NCBI GenBank assembly: GCA_033807775.1
Contig: CM066327.1
Span: 90,852,295 to 90,916,294, forward strand
Direction: 5' to 3'
Length of the DNA stretch: 64,000 nucleotides
Origin: Saussurea involucrata
Lineage: Eukaryota; Streptophyta; Magnoliopsida; Asterales; Asteraceae
The translations under genes were made by a program, and so were the position numbers. Shown one piece after another: positions 1 through 10,596 of the stretch. Below the pieces are notes generated by a model that ran no database searches, was not told where the DNA came from, and saw nothing but the letters and a program-made list of their open reading frames with translations. The stretch's first letter is position 1; each line of letters begins with the position of its first letter.

Positions 1-80
1 CGCAAAGCTTATGACCTCAACAACAACACGAACCGGCCAACACCAGTTCACCATTTTCCACCTAAATAAGTGTTAACAAT
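1..80. other. Unassigned sequence left of the GypG LTR
   Basis: These bases precede the candidate LTR start. The + strand carries a short open stretch of 22 codons ending in TAA at about 67-69, with an Asn/Pro-rich translation that I do not recognise. There is no purine-rich tract next to position 81 and no tRNA-Met primer site on either strand, so I cannot tell whether this is internal Gypsy sequence or older flank. Confidence 0.3.
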
Positions 81-1502
81 TGTCAAAGTGACGCCCCAAC
101 CCAAAGCCACGACTACTAAATTTAAAAATACATTTTCCAGTTTTTACTCTCAACACACAGGTCTGTTCGGGACCTGTTTAACCCCTTATAAATTGATAAA
201 TCCAGAAATATTTTTCCATAATCATAAAGTCCCATGTCTTAGGGTTCCTGGGACATATCGCACGCGCTCTAACGATTTTTCTACAATTTACTATGGATTT
301 TACAAAACCGACTTGCAGCACAGTGAAAAACAGGACCTTTCAGTTCAAAACAGCAATTTGGCACCAGCTATGGTCCGAACTGGTTTTTCCGTAAAACATA
401 AGAAACTTACTAGACTCAGAATGGGAGCTTTTAGCACTGGTTTCACCCCAATACGACGTTCCTATAAAACGTTATGGCTTTCCCAAAACAGTGGCAGAAA
501 CCGTGTAATTCACATGAAATGACAAAATAATGCTTATTAACCCATTAAGCCATAGCTTAACCCAAACAGACCCGAACAGCCTACAAGCTTACTGGAAAGG
601 GCTAAACTACGCTGGACAACAACCGCACTACCCACTGCCGCCTCCGGCGGTGGTGGTGGTTGGCGGCAGCGACGGTGGTTACGGTAACACCCTCCGGCGG
701 AACCTCCCAACATCCACCGAAACGACACACCCGCAACCTCACCCCGCACACACCCGCGCCTGCACACACCTGCACCCACCCCTCTGCCGCCACCCCGGCG
801 GCGTGCAGCGGCGGCCCCACCGCCGGCAGCCGTGGCTGCGGCGGTGGTGGCAGCGGTTCACGACAGAAAAATGGCAATTGACAACGACAAGAAGAAAACG
901 AACCTACCTCGGTGCGACTCTTCCTTCTCCCCGCTTCCGGCAGCAACGACGACGTCTCCCTCTCTTCTCCGGCGTCACTCTCCCTTCTCCGGCGAACTCT
1001 CTCTTCTCCGGCGAACTCTTTCTCTCTACTCTCAGCTCACTCTCTCTTTCTTCGCACCTCTCTCTCTCTCTCGAACTCCCTTCCTTTTCTCTGACGGGAC
1101 AGCGCTGGGGCGCCGATGGTGGCTGTTGCACGACAGCGACCAGAAGTGAACCGACTAGGGGGGGGGGAACGCAACCGAGAGAACAAAATGTGAGGGAGAC
1201 CTTAGGGTTTTATTTCTTTTTTTTCACACTTCTTCCTTGCTTGCTTCTCACGAACACAACACACCCCAAAAAGAAAACATGGATTTCGGTTGTGGACTCT
1301 GCATGGGCCGAACACCATATTTTTGGCCCTTTTACAGTTTTGGTCCCCCAACTATCTTTTTCTCGCAAGCTAACTAAAGTTCCGAAATATTTAACGATTA
1401 GGTCCAATTCGTCTAACCCCGTTAACGGAAACCACATTAAATAAAACCTAAATAAAAAGGAATTAATACTAATAAATTACATACCGAGATACGGGCTTTA
1501 CA
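81..1502 (+). repeat. GypG: Gypsy-type LTR (partial element, runs off window)
   Basis: The segment starts with TGTCAAAGTGACGCCCC and ends with ACGGGCTTTACA, the TG...CA ends and GACGCCCC/GGGCxTTACA flavour of plant Gypsy LTRs. The right boundary is firm: base 1503 resumes the CopA LTR in register, so this element inserted there. The inside is low-complexity, with GGY/CCR-rich DNA at about 620-860 and CT-rich microsatellite at about 950-1095, as in many plant LTR leaders. A 304-codon open frame at 530-1444 is compositional and carries no domain. The + orientation is chosen from the terminal motif style. The left boundary is a guess, because a TG also occurs at 89 and no primer site or polypurine tract confirms it. 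Confidence 0.5.
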
Positions 1503-2130
1503 CGAAGACTCAGATTTGTCCAATCAACGTGAAGTATCAAGTACAAGACTTTAGCTATCGCTGAACTCTATCATTCGCTGATGAAGAATGATAGATCGCT
1601 GAATCAACGAAAAGCTGATCATGAAGTCCTCCGTACAAAGTACTTTTGTCTTAACCACCCTTGCACGACTCCGTACGATATGTCAGAAAAGAAACTCCTT
1701 ATTGTCTGAAATCGTACAACCTCTCTGATACTACACTGTTCAAACATGCAGCTACTTAGGTTGTCAACAAAGGTCAATGACATGCAACCAATCAGCTGCT
1801 GCCACGTGTAAAGTGTATACTGCCATGCATTAAATGCATGCAGTATATAAGAAGATGAACTCACTTCATTTTGAAGTAACTTGCTAACTCTGGACAAGTT
1901 CATCCTTCTTATCTTGAGATAGGTTATTATTAGTAATTTCCTTCTCCTTCTTAGTGCAAGAAACTTAGTGTTCCAACTTGTTTAAATTTAGGATTTATCC
2001 TTAATCTTGTTTCCGCAACAAGCTGTAAATTGTTAATGATTTATCAATAAACAATTTAGAAAAGTAAAATCTGTGTGTTTGTATTCAACCCCCCCCTTCT
2101 ACAAACTTGTATAGCCCTTCGGGACCAACA
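1503..2130 (+). repeat. CopA 5' LTR, right 628 bp only
   Basis: This matches 45252-45878 of the CopA 3' LTR and ends GGGACCAACA. The first 340 bp of the LTR are displaced beyond the window by GypG. It retains the TATATAAG promoter (about 1843-1850), the inverted ATGCATTAAATGCATG motif just upstream, an AATAAA at about 2047 and a C8 tract before the LTR end. Confidence 0.93.
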
Positions 2131-2132
2131 AG

Positions 2133-2144
2133 TGGTATCAGAGC
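2133..2144 (+). other. CopA primer binding site
   Basis: TGGTATCAGAGC lies 2 bp after the LTR end. It is complementary to the 3' end of plant initiator tRNA-Met, the usual minus-strand primer of plant Copia elements. Confidence 0.93.
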
Positions 2145-2213
2145 GGATTTGTTTAATCTCATAAACAAGATCTAATCTATACTAACATTTCTCTTCCTTG
2201 CTATTTCTGAAAA

Positions 2214-4604
2214 ATGACTACTAACACAAACACAAATTATATCGACAATGGTTCTCTTGCAAAACCCCCTAGATTCTCCAGAGATAACTTTAATCTATGG
2301 AAAAATAGGATGACTCTCTTCTTAGAAGGTGTAGACCCTACTATGCCTTATTATCTTGAAAACGGCCAATTTATTCCTGTAAGAATTGATGCCGCTGTAC
2401 CTGCCGCTGAGAATAGACCTGCTATTCCAGAAAGGCTGGTACCCAAAGAAGTTCATACGTGGACTGACGAAGATAAGAAGAAAGTGGCTATCGACACAAA
2501 AGCCAGATCCATACTATCCATGGCTTTTCCTGACGAAGTCTACCATTCCGTCATGAACCTGAAATCCTCAAAAGCCATGTGGGACACAATATGTGTTCAG
2601 TATGAAGGTACTGCTGAAGTCCAGGACTCTCGAAAGATCAACCTGGTAAGACAGTATGAAAGTTTCATTTGTGGTAAGAATGAGACTCTCTCTGAAGTTC
2701 ACCAACGTTTTAATTGCTTAATAATAGATCTGAAAACTGTTGGTAAGGAATATTCTAACTTTGAAGTGCTGACAAAGTTTCTAGAATGTTTACTTGAAAG
2801 CTGGGACAGTTATTCTATGTGTCTCAAGCTGTCAAAAGATCTAAGATCAATGACCCTTGCTACCTTATATGGCACGATGCTGAATCATGAGCAATCAAGC
2901 CATCTTAAGAAGAATCTTATAAAAGATTCCAAAAGCACCCCTGTTGCTTTAATCTCAGAGGAACCTTCTACTCAGCGACCCTCAGTCACTATCACTGAGT
3001 TAGAAAGTAACTCTGAAAGGTCATCAGATTCTGACTCTTCAGATGATGATGAATCTTTGGCTCTCCTAACTAAAAGGTTCAGGAGATTCGCCAAAAAGAA
3101 AATGTTCAGAAAGAACAAACCCCTTTCAATAACTGATAAGCCAAGATCATCAGCTGCTGTTGATAAGGCTACTACTACTTGTTTTAACTGCGAAAAGATT
3201 GGACATTTCGCTATCGAGTGCAGGTCTAAGAAAGTATCGAGAAACTCAGCGTTTCCCAAGAAATCATTTAATCCCAGGAATAAAGATGACAAATATTCTA
3301 AGCTGAAAGAAAAATATGCAAAGCTGAAAAGCTTCAAGAAGAAAGGCAAAGGCCTGATGGTTTACGATTGGGCTGCTTCTGAAGAAGAAGAGTCATCATC
3401 TGATTCTGAGGATGATGAAGCAAATCTCTGTCTTATGGCAAAGATTGAAGATGAGGAAGAAAGTTCAGACATTCCCTCTACTTCAACATCTGCAATTCAG
3501 GTATCACCTTCCTTCTTTACAAATATTGCAAATATTGATGAAGCTGATAGTCTCCGCAAAATCGATCTCTTGACTAGAAGTTTATATGAAGCCATGAATG
3601 GCAAAACAATAGTTGAAAACCAAAACCTTGATCTCGCTGAACAGCTTAAAAACTGTCACCTTCAAATAGAAAAGCTTTCTAAAATTGAAGAAGATTTTAA
3701 AGATCAAGTGCATTTAAATCAGCTAGTCAAAATCGAACGAGCAGAAGCTATCGCTGCTTTGAAAGCTGAAAAAGCTACTGTTGAAGGATGGTGTAACTCT
3801 TCAACAAAGATCACTGAGATAATTAAGTCTCAGATACCCCTGAGTGATAAACGTGGTCTTGGTTACAAATATGAAACTAAAGAACCAACCACTGATCGTT
3901 CCATGCTCTTATTTGGAACTTTCGTATCCTCAGTCGCTGATACTTCATCCTCTCAGTGTTCCTCGTCTAGACCGACTATCCCTGAGGAAATCTCTACCTC
4001 AAAAGGTAAAGAGAAAATGGTTTATCCAAAACCTACCTCTGTCATTAAAGATAAAGGTAAAGGAATTGCGTTGAACCAAAATCCTCAGAAGGGTACTTTA
4101 GTACCAAAGCTGAATGCTTCTAAAGCTTTAGTGATTTATTCCTCTGGATCAAGGAATCAGATCTCTGGATCTACTCAGCGTGGGTCTATTCAGCGATCTA
4201 CTCCTAGACTTAGAGTGGATGTCCTTGGTAAGAAATCTGAAGAACTAAATGTTCCTCCCATTTCTAAAGCCAAAAGCGTATTTGGTGCTGGTCCTTCTTT
4301 TTCAAAATCAAAAGCTCAGCACTCAAATGGTCCTAGAACTACTTTTAGTTATAGGAAATGTTATCACTGTGGACTCACTGATCATATTGCTAGTAAGTGC
4401 CCCACAGCCACCAAAGCTGATAAGATAGCTAAGGTGAAGATTTCCCCCAAGGCAAAGAAGACCACTGAGGTTAAGAAATTAACTAAAGTGAAGACTGACA
4501 AAGCTGAATCTTCAAATGCTGCGAAGACTACTGAACCTTCCATTCCAACTGCTTCCACTGACAAACGTGTACACATGGTTAAGTGGATACCCAAGAAAAA
4601 CTAA
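2214..4604 (+). CDS. gag: CopA Gag polyprotein
   Basis: This 796-residue protein should form the cytoplasmic virus-like particle and bind element RNA. The N-terminal ~230 residues form the Copia capsid-type region (FSRDNFNLWKNRM near residue 22, followed by helices around DSRKINLVRQYE). A first CCHC knuckle starts near residue 322 (CFNCEKIGHFAIEC) and a second near 716 (CYHCGLTDHIASKC). Between them are Ser/Asp-rich and Lys-rich linkers and a probable coiled coil near residues 460-520. It starts at the ATG 70 bp after the primer site. The frame is fully open and about as long as CopC Gag (802). It ends in TAA 9 bp before the first pol ATG, in the same frame. At about 800 residues it is roughly twice the size of many Copia Gags. 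Confidence 0.93.
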   Translation: MTTNTNTNYIDNGSLAKPPRFSRDNFNLWKNRMTLFLEGVDPTMPYYLENGQFIPVRIDAAVPAAENRPAIPERLVPKEVHTWTDEDKKKVAIDTKARSILSMAFPDEVYHSVMNLKSSKAMWDTICVQYEGTAEVQDSRKINLVRQYESFICGKNETLSEVHQRFNCLIIDLKTVGKEYSNFEVLTKFLECLLESWDSYSMCLKLSKDLRSMTLATLYGTMLNHEQSSHLKKNLIKDSKSTPVALISEEPSTQRPSVTITELESNSERSSDSDSSDDDESLALLTKRFRRFAKKKMFRKNKPLSITDKPRSSAAVDKATTTCFNCEKIGHFAIECRSKKVSRNSAFPKKSFNPRNKDDKYSKLKEKYAKLKSFKKKGKGLMVYDWAASEEEESSSDSEDDEANLCLMAKIEDEEESSDIPSTSTSAIQVSPSFFTNIANIDEADSLRKIDLLTRSLYEAMNGKTIVENQNLDLAEQLKNCHLQIEKLSKIEEDFKDQVHLNQLVKIERAEAIAALKAEKATVEGWCNSSTKITEIIKSQIPLSDKRGLGYKYETKEPTTDRSMLLFGTFVSSVADTSSSQCSSSRPTIPEEISTSKGKEKMVYPKPTSVIKDKGKGIALNQNPQKGTLVPKLNASKALVIYSSGSRNQISGSTQRGSIQRSTPRLRVDVLGKKSEELNVPPISKAKSVFGAGPSFSKSKAQHSNGPRTTFSYRKCYHCGLTDHIASKCPTATKADKIAKVKISPKAKKTTEVKKLTKVKTDKAESSNAAKTTEPSIPTASTDKRVHMVKWIPKKN

Positions 4605-4622
4605 TCTTCCTTTATGATGCAG
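4602..4622 (+). promoter_or_regulatory. Gag stop inside a 3' splice-site-like signal
   Basis: The gag stop lies in ACTAATC, a perfect plant branch-point consensus. It is followed by CTTCCTTT and then ATGATGCAG|GTT. The same arrangement occurs in CopB and CopC with TTTGTATTGCAG. Splicing to this AG from an upstream in-frame donor would remove the stop and fuse Gag to Pol. This is inference from motif order and conservation only. Confidence 0.45.
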
Positions 4623-7600
4623 GTTCAGAAGGGTATCTGGTATCTCGATAGCGGATGCTCTAGACATATGACTGGAAAGAAAAGCCTGCTCGCTCAATAC
4701 AAGGAAGAGAAGGGTCCCTCTGTGACTTTCGGTGGAAATGGAAAAGGACATACCCGAGGGTTTGGTGTACTCTCAAATGGTACAACCACCTTCAGAAGAG
4801 TCGCATATGTTGAAGGGCTGAAGCATAATCTTCTAAGCATCAGTCAGCTTTGCGACAAGGATAACAAAGTAATCTTTACTAAGGAATCCTGCTTTGTCAC
4901 TGACAAAAAGGAGAAGATAGCTCTCAGCGGTTATCGTTTGGAAAATGTTTATGTAATAAACATGGACTCAACAACCACTGAGAACTCCCGTTTCTTCTCA
5001 AAAGCCTCATCTGATGTCAACTGGCTATGGCATAAGAGGCTCTCTCATCTGAATTTTAAGACACTGAACACTCTTTCTTCAAAAGAGTTGGTTACTGGTC
5101 TACCTCAACACTCATACGCCAAAGAGTCTTTATGTTCAGCGTGTGAAAAAGGGAAGCAGACCAAAGCAAGCTTTAAATCAAAGCAAGTTTCCTCAGTGTC
5201 ATCTCCTCTACAACTACTCCATATGGATTTGTTTGGCCCTGTTAACAAACAATCCATCGCTGGAAAGAAATATACACTGGTCATAGTTGATGAATTTTCT
5301 CGTTATACATGGGTTATGTTTCTCCGTTCCAAGAGTGACACCCCTGAAGAACTCATCACCTTTGTTCGGAAAATGGAAACCCTGAACAATTTGACCGTTC
5401 GCTCAATAAGGAGTGATCATGGGACTGAATTCAAAAACAGTTCTCTTGATTCCTTCTTTGAGAGTAAGGGTATTTCTCACAACTTTTCTTCAGTGAGAAC
5501 ACCGCAACAAAATGGAGTCGCTGAAAGAAGAAATAGAACAATTATTGAAGCTGCATGTTCAATGCTCAGCGATTCTCAACTGCCTACTCAGTTTTGGGCA
5601 GAAGCTGTCAACACCGCTTGTTTTACGCAAAACAGATCGCTGATAGTCAAAAGATTCAATAAAACAGCCTATGAACTTTTTCATGGGAGAAAGCCTTCAA
5701 TCAGCTTTCTTCACATCTTTGGATGTCACTGTTTCATAATGAACAACAGAGATGCCCTTGGAAAGTTTGATCCTAAGGCTGATGATGGAATCTTTCTTGG
5801 ATACTCCTCAGTCTCCAAAGCCTTCAGAGTCTTCAATCGAAGAAGACAAACTGTTGAAGAAACAATTCACGTCACGTTTGACGAATCCCGCTCAGCGAAC
5901 TCTAAACCGTCCGCTGATACTGAAGAACTGAATCAATGGATGTTTTCTCATTTTGGTGATTCAGAAGATATTCCCACTCCTCGTGCTCACACAGTTGATG
6001 ATGATGGTCCTACTATCATTCCAAATATGCAGAATAGTGAAGCTGAAACATCATGGGTCTCAGCTGTTCCTATAAACACTATACCTGCTTCTAAAATGAA
6101 TGTCTCAAACATTCCATCTACTTCTCAGCAATCAGTGAATATAATGTTAACTGCATTCATTCCTCTCTTGGCTGATACTCCAGACGTCGCTGAAGCCTCA
6201 TCTTCAGCTCCTCCAGTTCAGGTTGAGTCAGCGTCTCACGCTCCGGCTCAGCGATGGACTATAAATCACCCAATTGATCAAATTCTTGGTGATCCAAACG
6301 CTAGTATTCAGACTCGACGAAATGCAGGTAATATTTGTTTATTTGTTAACTTTATTTCACTAACTGAACCAAAGAAAGTAGATGATGCCCTCAAAGATCC
6401 AAACTGGGCCAGCGCCATGCAAGAAGAGCTGACTGAATTCGAAAGAAACAAAGTTTGGAAACTTGTTCGAAGACCAACTGATAAAACAGTGATAGACACT
6501 AAATGGGTCTATCGAAACAAGTTGGGCGAGCATGGAACTGTAACCCGCAACAAGGCTCGTCTTGTTGCTCAGGGATACAGACAAGAGGAAGGCATAGATT
6601 ATGACGAAACATTTGCTCCAGTAGCAAGATTAGAATCTATTCGTCTATTCTTAGCATACGCTGTACACAAAGACTTCAAAGTATATCAGATGGATGTTAA
6701 GTCAGCGTTTCTAAATGGAAAGCTGAATGAAGAAGTCTAGGTGGAACAACCTCCAGGATTCTCAGATCCTAAGCGTACAGGTTATGTTTATAAACTGGAT
6801 AAGGCACTTTATGGCTTAAAGCAAGCTCCACGTGCATGGTATGACACTCTTTCTACTTATCTCCATATTGAAAAATTTGAGCGAGGTAAAATCGACAAAA
6901 CTCTATTTTTTAGGAAAGTAAAAGGTCATATCATTCTTGTTCAAATATATGTTGATGATATTATATTTGGCTCTACTAACCCTGATCTTTGTACTCGTTT
7001 CGCTGATAGAATGAAAGATGAGTATAAGATGAGCATGATGGGTGAACTAACATATTTCCTTGGTCTTCAGATAAGGCAAAATGAAAAAGGAACTTTCATT
7101 AATCAGGGAAAGTATGTTAAAGATATGCTGAAGAAATTCGACTTAACTGAAAGTTCAGCTATGAAAACCCCTATGGCACCACCGCTGACACTTGATAAGG
7201 ATACTAAGGGTATTCCTGTTAATGTCACTTTGTACCGTGGGATGATCGGCTCACTTTTGTATCTTACTGCTAGCCGACCCGATATTATGTTTGCAACATG
7301 CTTGTGTGCACGATATCAAGTTGAACCTAAGATATCTCATATGAAAGCTGTAAAGCGAATTTTTCGATATCTTAAGGGTACAACGAATCTAGGTCTTTGG
7401 TATCCTAAAGAATCAGGATTCGATCTAATCGCCTATTCAGATAGTGATTTTGCAGGTTGCAGAATGGATAGGAAAAGCACCACAGGAGGATGTCAGCTCC
7501 TGTGTGGAAAACTGGTAAGTTGGACAAGTAAAAAGCAAAACTCAGTGTCCACCTCTACAGCTGAAGCTGAGTATGTAGCCGCTGGAAGCTGCTGTTCTCA

Positions 7601-7895
7601 GGTCTTGTGGATGAGAAATCAACTACTGGACTATGACCTTCAGCTCTCAAATATTCCAATCTATTGCGACAACACAAGTGCCATCGCTATAGCCAATAAT
7701 CCAGTGCTACACTCAAAGACAAAACACATCGAAATCAGGTATCATTTTATCAGAGATCATGTGATGAATGGTGATATAGAACTTCACTTTATCCCAACTG
7801 ATTATTAGTTAGCTGATCTGTTCACCAAACCTCTTGATGAGACAAGATTCAACTTTCTCATCAGCGAGCTTGGAATGCTGAACCTTGAAGATTAA
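4614..7895 (+). pseudogene. pol: CopA Pol polyprotein, two nonsense codons
   Basis: Domain order is Copia-type. Aspartic protease: WYLDSGCSRHMTG near residue 9. GAG-pre-integrase zinc region: HKRLSHLNF to CSACEKGKQ. Integrase core: HMDLFGP, IRSDHGTEF and NGVAERRN supply the D, D and E. Reverse transcriptase: QMDVKSAFLNG and YVDDIIFGST. RNase H: AYSDSDFAGC and STAEAEYVA. Homologous copies show that a Tyr codon became TAG at 6738-6740, within reverse transcriptase, and a Gln codon became TAG at 7806-7808, near the C-terminus. The frame otherwise stays open to TAA at 7893-7895. The first stop should truncate the protein before the YVDD box, so the copy cannot make active reverse transcriptase. 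ATG 4614 is in the gag frame; CopC has no ATG here, so independent initiation is doubtful. Confidence 0.93.
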
Positions 7896-8229
7896 ATCTT
7901 CAGCGGTTCACATTTTGATTAGCGATACGATTATACAAACTTGTATAGCCCTCGGGATAAAATCAACTTGTATAACCTATTCTATCATCTTCTCTCTGAA
8001 TAAACTTGACTCGCTGATATCAAAGTATGTTTTTCTCTCTCTGACAATCGCATGTAAATGCAAGATTTCAAAATAAATTACATCGCTGAATATCTCTTCC
8101 TTATCAGCGATACTTTGAAATTTCTAAAAACCTTCACTGATATTTCTAAATTCAGTGCTTCATATTTTCAAAAGTATCCCTGAGTTTTTCAAAACCTCAG
8201 AGACAACCATGAATATGAAAGGACAGTTG
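7896..8229 (+). other. Pol-ORF3 spacer with an LTR-end-like 24-mer
   Basis: No coding region is seen. Positions 7934-7957 repeat the last bases of the CopA LTR (2100-2124) with a single-base gap, sharing ACAAACTTGTATAGCCC and CGGGA. The surrounding bases do not match the LTR. The rest of the spacer is rich in CGCTGA/TCAGCG words. Confidence 0.6.
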
Positions 8230-8387
8230 TGACGTCATTACAACGGATAAGCCCTGGCACGTTCTTCTTTCTGACACACGTTTGCACGTTTCGTTTACTC
8301 GCCAATCAAATGCAAACACGTGTCCGTGTCATGATGAAAATCTTTTCCCGCTCAAGATTTTCTCTTTCTAAAATCTATCTATATAAA
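8230..8387 (+). promoter_or_regulatory. Putative internal promoter of CopA ORF3
   Basis: In order: TGACGTCA at 8230-8237 (bZIP/as-1-like palindrome), CCAAT at 8302-8306, a G-box ACACGTGTCC at 8316-8325, and TATATAAA at 8380-8387. About 520 bp follow before the ORF3 ATG. The same sites, in the same order and at nearly the same spacing, occur in CopB (21184 to 21026) and CopC (31565 to 31409). The distance from TGACGTCA to TATA is 149-151 bp in all three. Promoter function is inferred from motifs and conservation. Confidence 0.62.
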
Positions 8388-8508
8388 CAAATTCTTCGTT
8401 TATATTTTCTTTTACGCGAACTTCTCCTCCAAGCAAAGAAAGAATCCACTGTTGCATTTTGCTCTCGATTTTTCAAGAACAACTGTTCATCTTCTTCAAA
8501 AATCAAAG

Positions 8509-8905
8509 GTTAATATGTTCTTATTATTTACCAAATGCAAATAACTTGTTTCTGATCTTCTCATTGTTTTAACAAGATCAAACAAAAGAACTTCTCAAAA
8601 ATGAAATCATTCTCTTTCATGGTTTTATGAACACAACCATTTCATGGTTGTTCTTCAAGTTTAAAATGCAAAAATCTTAAACTTGTTCTTCATTCGTTTT
8701 TCCAGAATCCCTATCTTCAAAGGAAACTGGAAAACAATATTTTATTGGGTTTGAAATTTCGTTTTTCAAAAACAAGAAAAACCCTAATCTTCATTAAGAC
8801 ATTCTGTCTAAATGAAATGGACAAAGTTCGAACCATCTTATTGGAAAATCTTTCCACATTAAGATTATTCTTATTTGTTAATATTTGGTTGAACTGATAA
8901 TACAG
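8509..8905 (+). other. Putative 5'UTR intron of CopA ORF3
   Basis: The donor is CAAAG|GTTAATATG and the acceptor GATAATACAG|AAAATGG, leaving the ORF3 ATG 4 nt into the next exon. The length is 397 nt and the sequence is AT- and T-rich, as plant introns are. CopB and CopC keep the GT, the AG and the flanking words, with lengths of 391 and 388 nt. Confidence 0.6.
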
Positions 8906-8908
8906 AAA

Positions 8909-9629
8909 ATGGCATCTTCTGACATTCCCAAGAACACCATCGCTGAAAACACTGCTGCTGATGATTCTGCTGAGGAAGTGGACATCCTCAAGGCTCCTCA
9001 GGTCAAGTTCTCTCTTGACAAGCTGGATTGGACTAAGGTAAACAACCTTTATGCGCTTCTCGAGTTTCCTCCTCGAAAGCAAGTGACACATCTAGATGAT
9101 GCTGTGAAATTCCTCAAGAATTGCTGCATCTCCACAGCCCTGGCCATAACCCCTCCCGCATATCAGCGTTTGCTATCACAATTATGGTACTCTGCCAGAC
9201 ACTCTCAGTTACCATCAGCCAAAGACCCCTCCAAAACAATTGACTGCATCCTTTGCGATATCGAATATGGCACCATGAAGATCACCCCTGCCATCATTCG
9301 CAAATCCCTCAGCCTTCCCATAGCAACCAAAGAAAAACCCTTCGTTCCCCTCCCTGACCCCAAGAAAAACTCAGACAGGGAAGCCATCATTGCATTCTTT
9401 GATGCAATGGGCTATGTATGGGAAACTGGAAGGGATATGAAACCCGAGAAGAATCTGACCATTATGAAGAAATCGAAAATGCCCAGCGAGATGAATTTCA
9501 TCTTCCCCCATGTTCCCCAGCGAGATGAATTTCATCTTCCCCCAGCGAGATGAATTTCATCCTCTGACCAAGCCGCTAAACCTCAGCAAGCAATGTGATA
9601 TGCATTGCTGAAAGGTCTACATATAGACT
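8909..9629 (+). pseudogene. CopA ORF3 exon 1, left part (split by CopB)
   Basis: This encodes the N-terminal region of the family's third protein. ATG 8909 (MASSDIP) is chosen because the CopB and CopC homologues start at the same place, just after the conserved acceptor. The conserved block LDWTKVNNLYALLEFPPRKQ is present, followed by FLKNCCISTALAITPPA and LWYSARHSQLPSAKDPSKTI. The reading frame collapses after the triplicated segment at about 9482-9562, with a stop at 9551-9553 and another TGA near 9596. It continues after CopB at 41238. I know no established function for this family. Confidence 0.85.
9482..9562 (+). repeat. Local triplication inside CopA ORF3
   Basis: The word CCCAGCGAGATGAATTTCAT begins at 9482, 9516-9517 and 9541. 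CopB and CopC have it once, followed by a stretch encoding LISCMTAK that CopA has lost. This looks like slippage or templated repair that replaced normal sequence and broke the frame. Confidence 0.85.
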
Positions 9630-10596
9630 TGTTGGTCCCGAAGGCCTATACAAGTTTGTAGAAGGGGGGGGGGGGGTTGAATACAAACACACAAATTTTA
9701 CTTTTCTAAATTGTTTATTGATAAATCATTAACAATTTACAGCTTGTTGCGGAAACAAGATTAAGGATAAACCTAAATCTAAACAAGTTGGAACACTAAG
9801 GTTTCTTGCACTAAGAGAGATAAGGAAATTACTAATAATAACCTATCTTGAGATAAGAGATTGAACTTGTCCAGAGTTAGCAAGTTACTTCAAATGAAGT
9901 GGGTTCATCTCTTTATATACTGCATGCATTTAATGCAAGTCAGTATACACTTTACACGTGTCATCAGCTGGTTGGTTGCATGTCATTGACCTTTGTTGAC
10001 AACCTTAGTAGCCGCATGGATGAACAGTGTAGTATTAGAGTGGTTGTACGATTTCAGACAGTCGGAGGTTCTTTTCTGACATTTCGTACGGAGTCGTGCA
10101 AGGGAGGTTAAGACAAAAGTACTTTGTACGGAGGACTTCATGATCAACTTTCGTTGATACAGCGATCTATCATTTCATATCAGCGAATGATAGAGTTCAG
10201 CGATAGCTGAAGTCTTGTACTTGATACTTCACGTTGAGTGGACAAATCTGAGTCTTCGCTGATCCGCATCAGTTCATTAGGAGACTTGTCGCTGGTTCTT
10301 GAGCTTGATCTTCGACTTCAGCGTAGAACCTTTGTTGACGTGAAACTTGTCTTCAGAGATCATAAGTAAACAACTAACTTATCAGGGATCATCATAATGA
10401 CTGAATAGACTCAGTATTAATGGTGAACAGTTTCGCTGAATGTTTAATTTAAAGAGCGAGAGTTCCTATCAGCGGTACTGTAAGATCTTAGTACTTATCA
10501 GCTATAGTGAAACTCTGATACATATTGTTTACTTACAATTTTCACTAAGTATATAAGAGAGGGTCATTATCAAATCACTGAGGGTTTGGATCGACA
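9630..10596 (-). repeat. CopB 3' LTR
   Basis: On the + strand it starts TGTTGGTCCCG and ends GGATCGACA, so the transcribed-strand LTR begins TGTCGATCC, one base off the family TGTTGATCC. The length is 967 bp with a G13 run near the U5 end. It pairs with 40259-41232 through shared variants such as CACACAAATTTTAC. The polypurine tract AGGGGGAGAT abuts it at 10597-10608. Confidence 0.94.

Noticed and set aside
530..1444. A 304-codon frame, plus overlapping frames on both strands, in CG/CT-rich DNA
   Set aside because: The translation is low-complexity, frames overlap on both strands, and the region has LTR-style ends. I regard it as compositional, not a gene.
2133..2144. tRNA gene fragments at the GCTCTGATACCA sites
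   Set aside because: Only 12-15 bases match, always 2 bp from an LTR; these are primer sites.
2972..3349. Antisense frames across gag and pol (also 4382-4751, 22798-23022, 33190-33466, 56526-56802)
   Set aside because: They recur only because the sense protein is conserved; no motifs of their own.
4602..4613. TMV-type stop-codon readthrough between gag and pol
   Set aside because: The codon is TAA followed by TCTTCC, not TAG-CAR-YYA. Readthrough is still possible but has no motif support.
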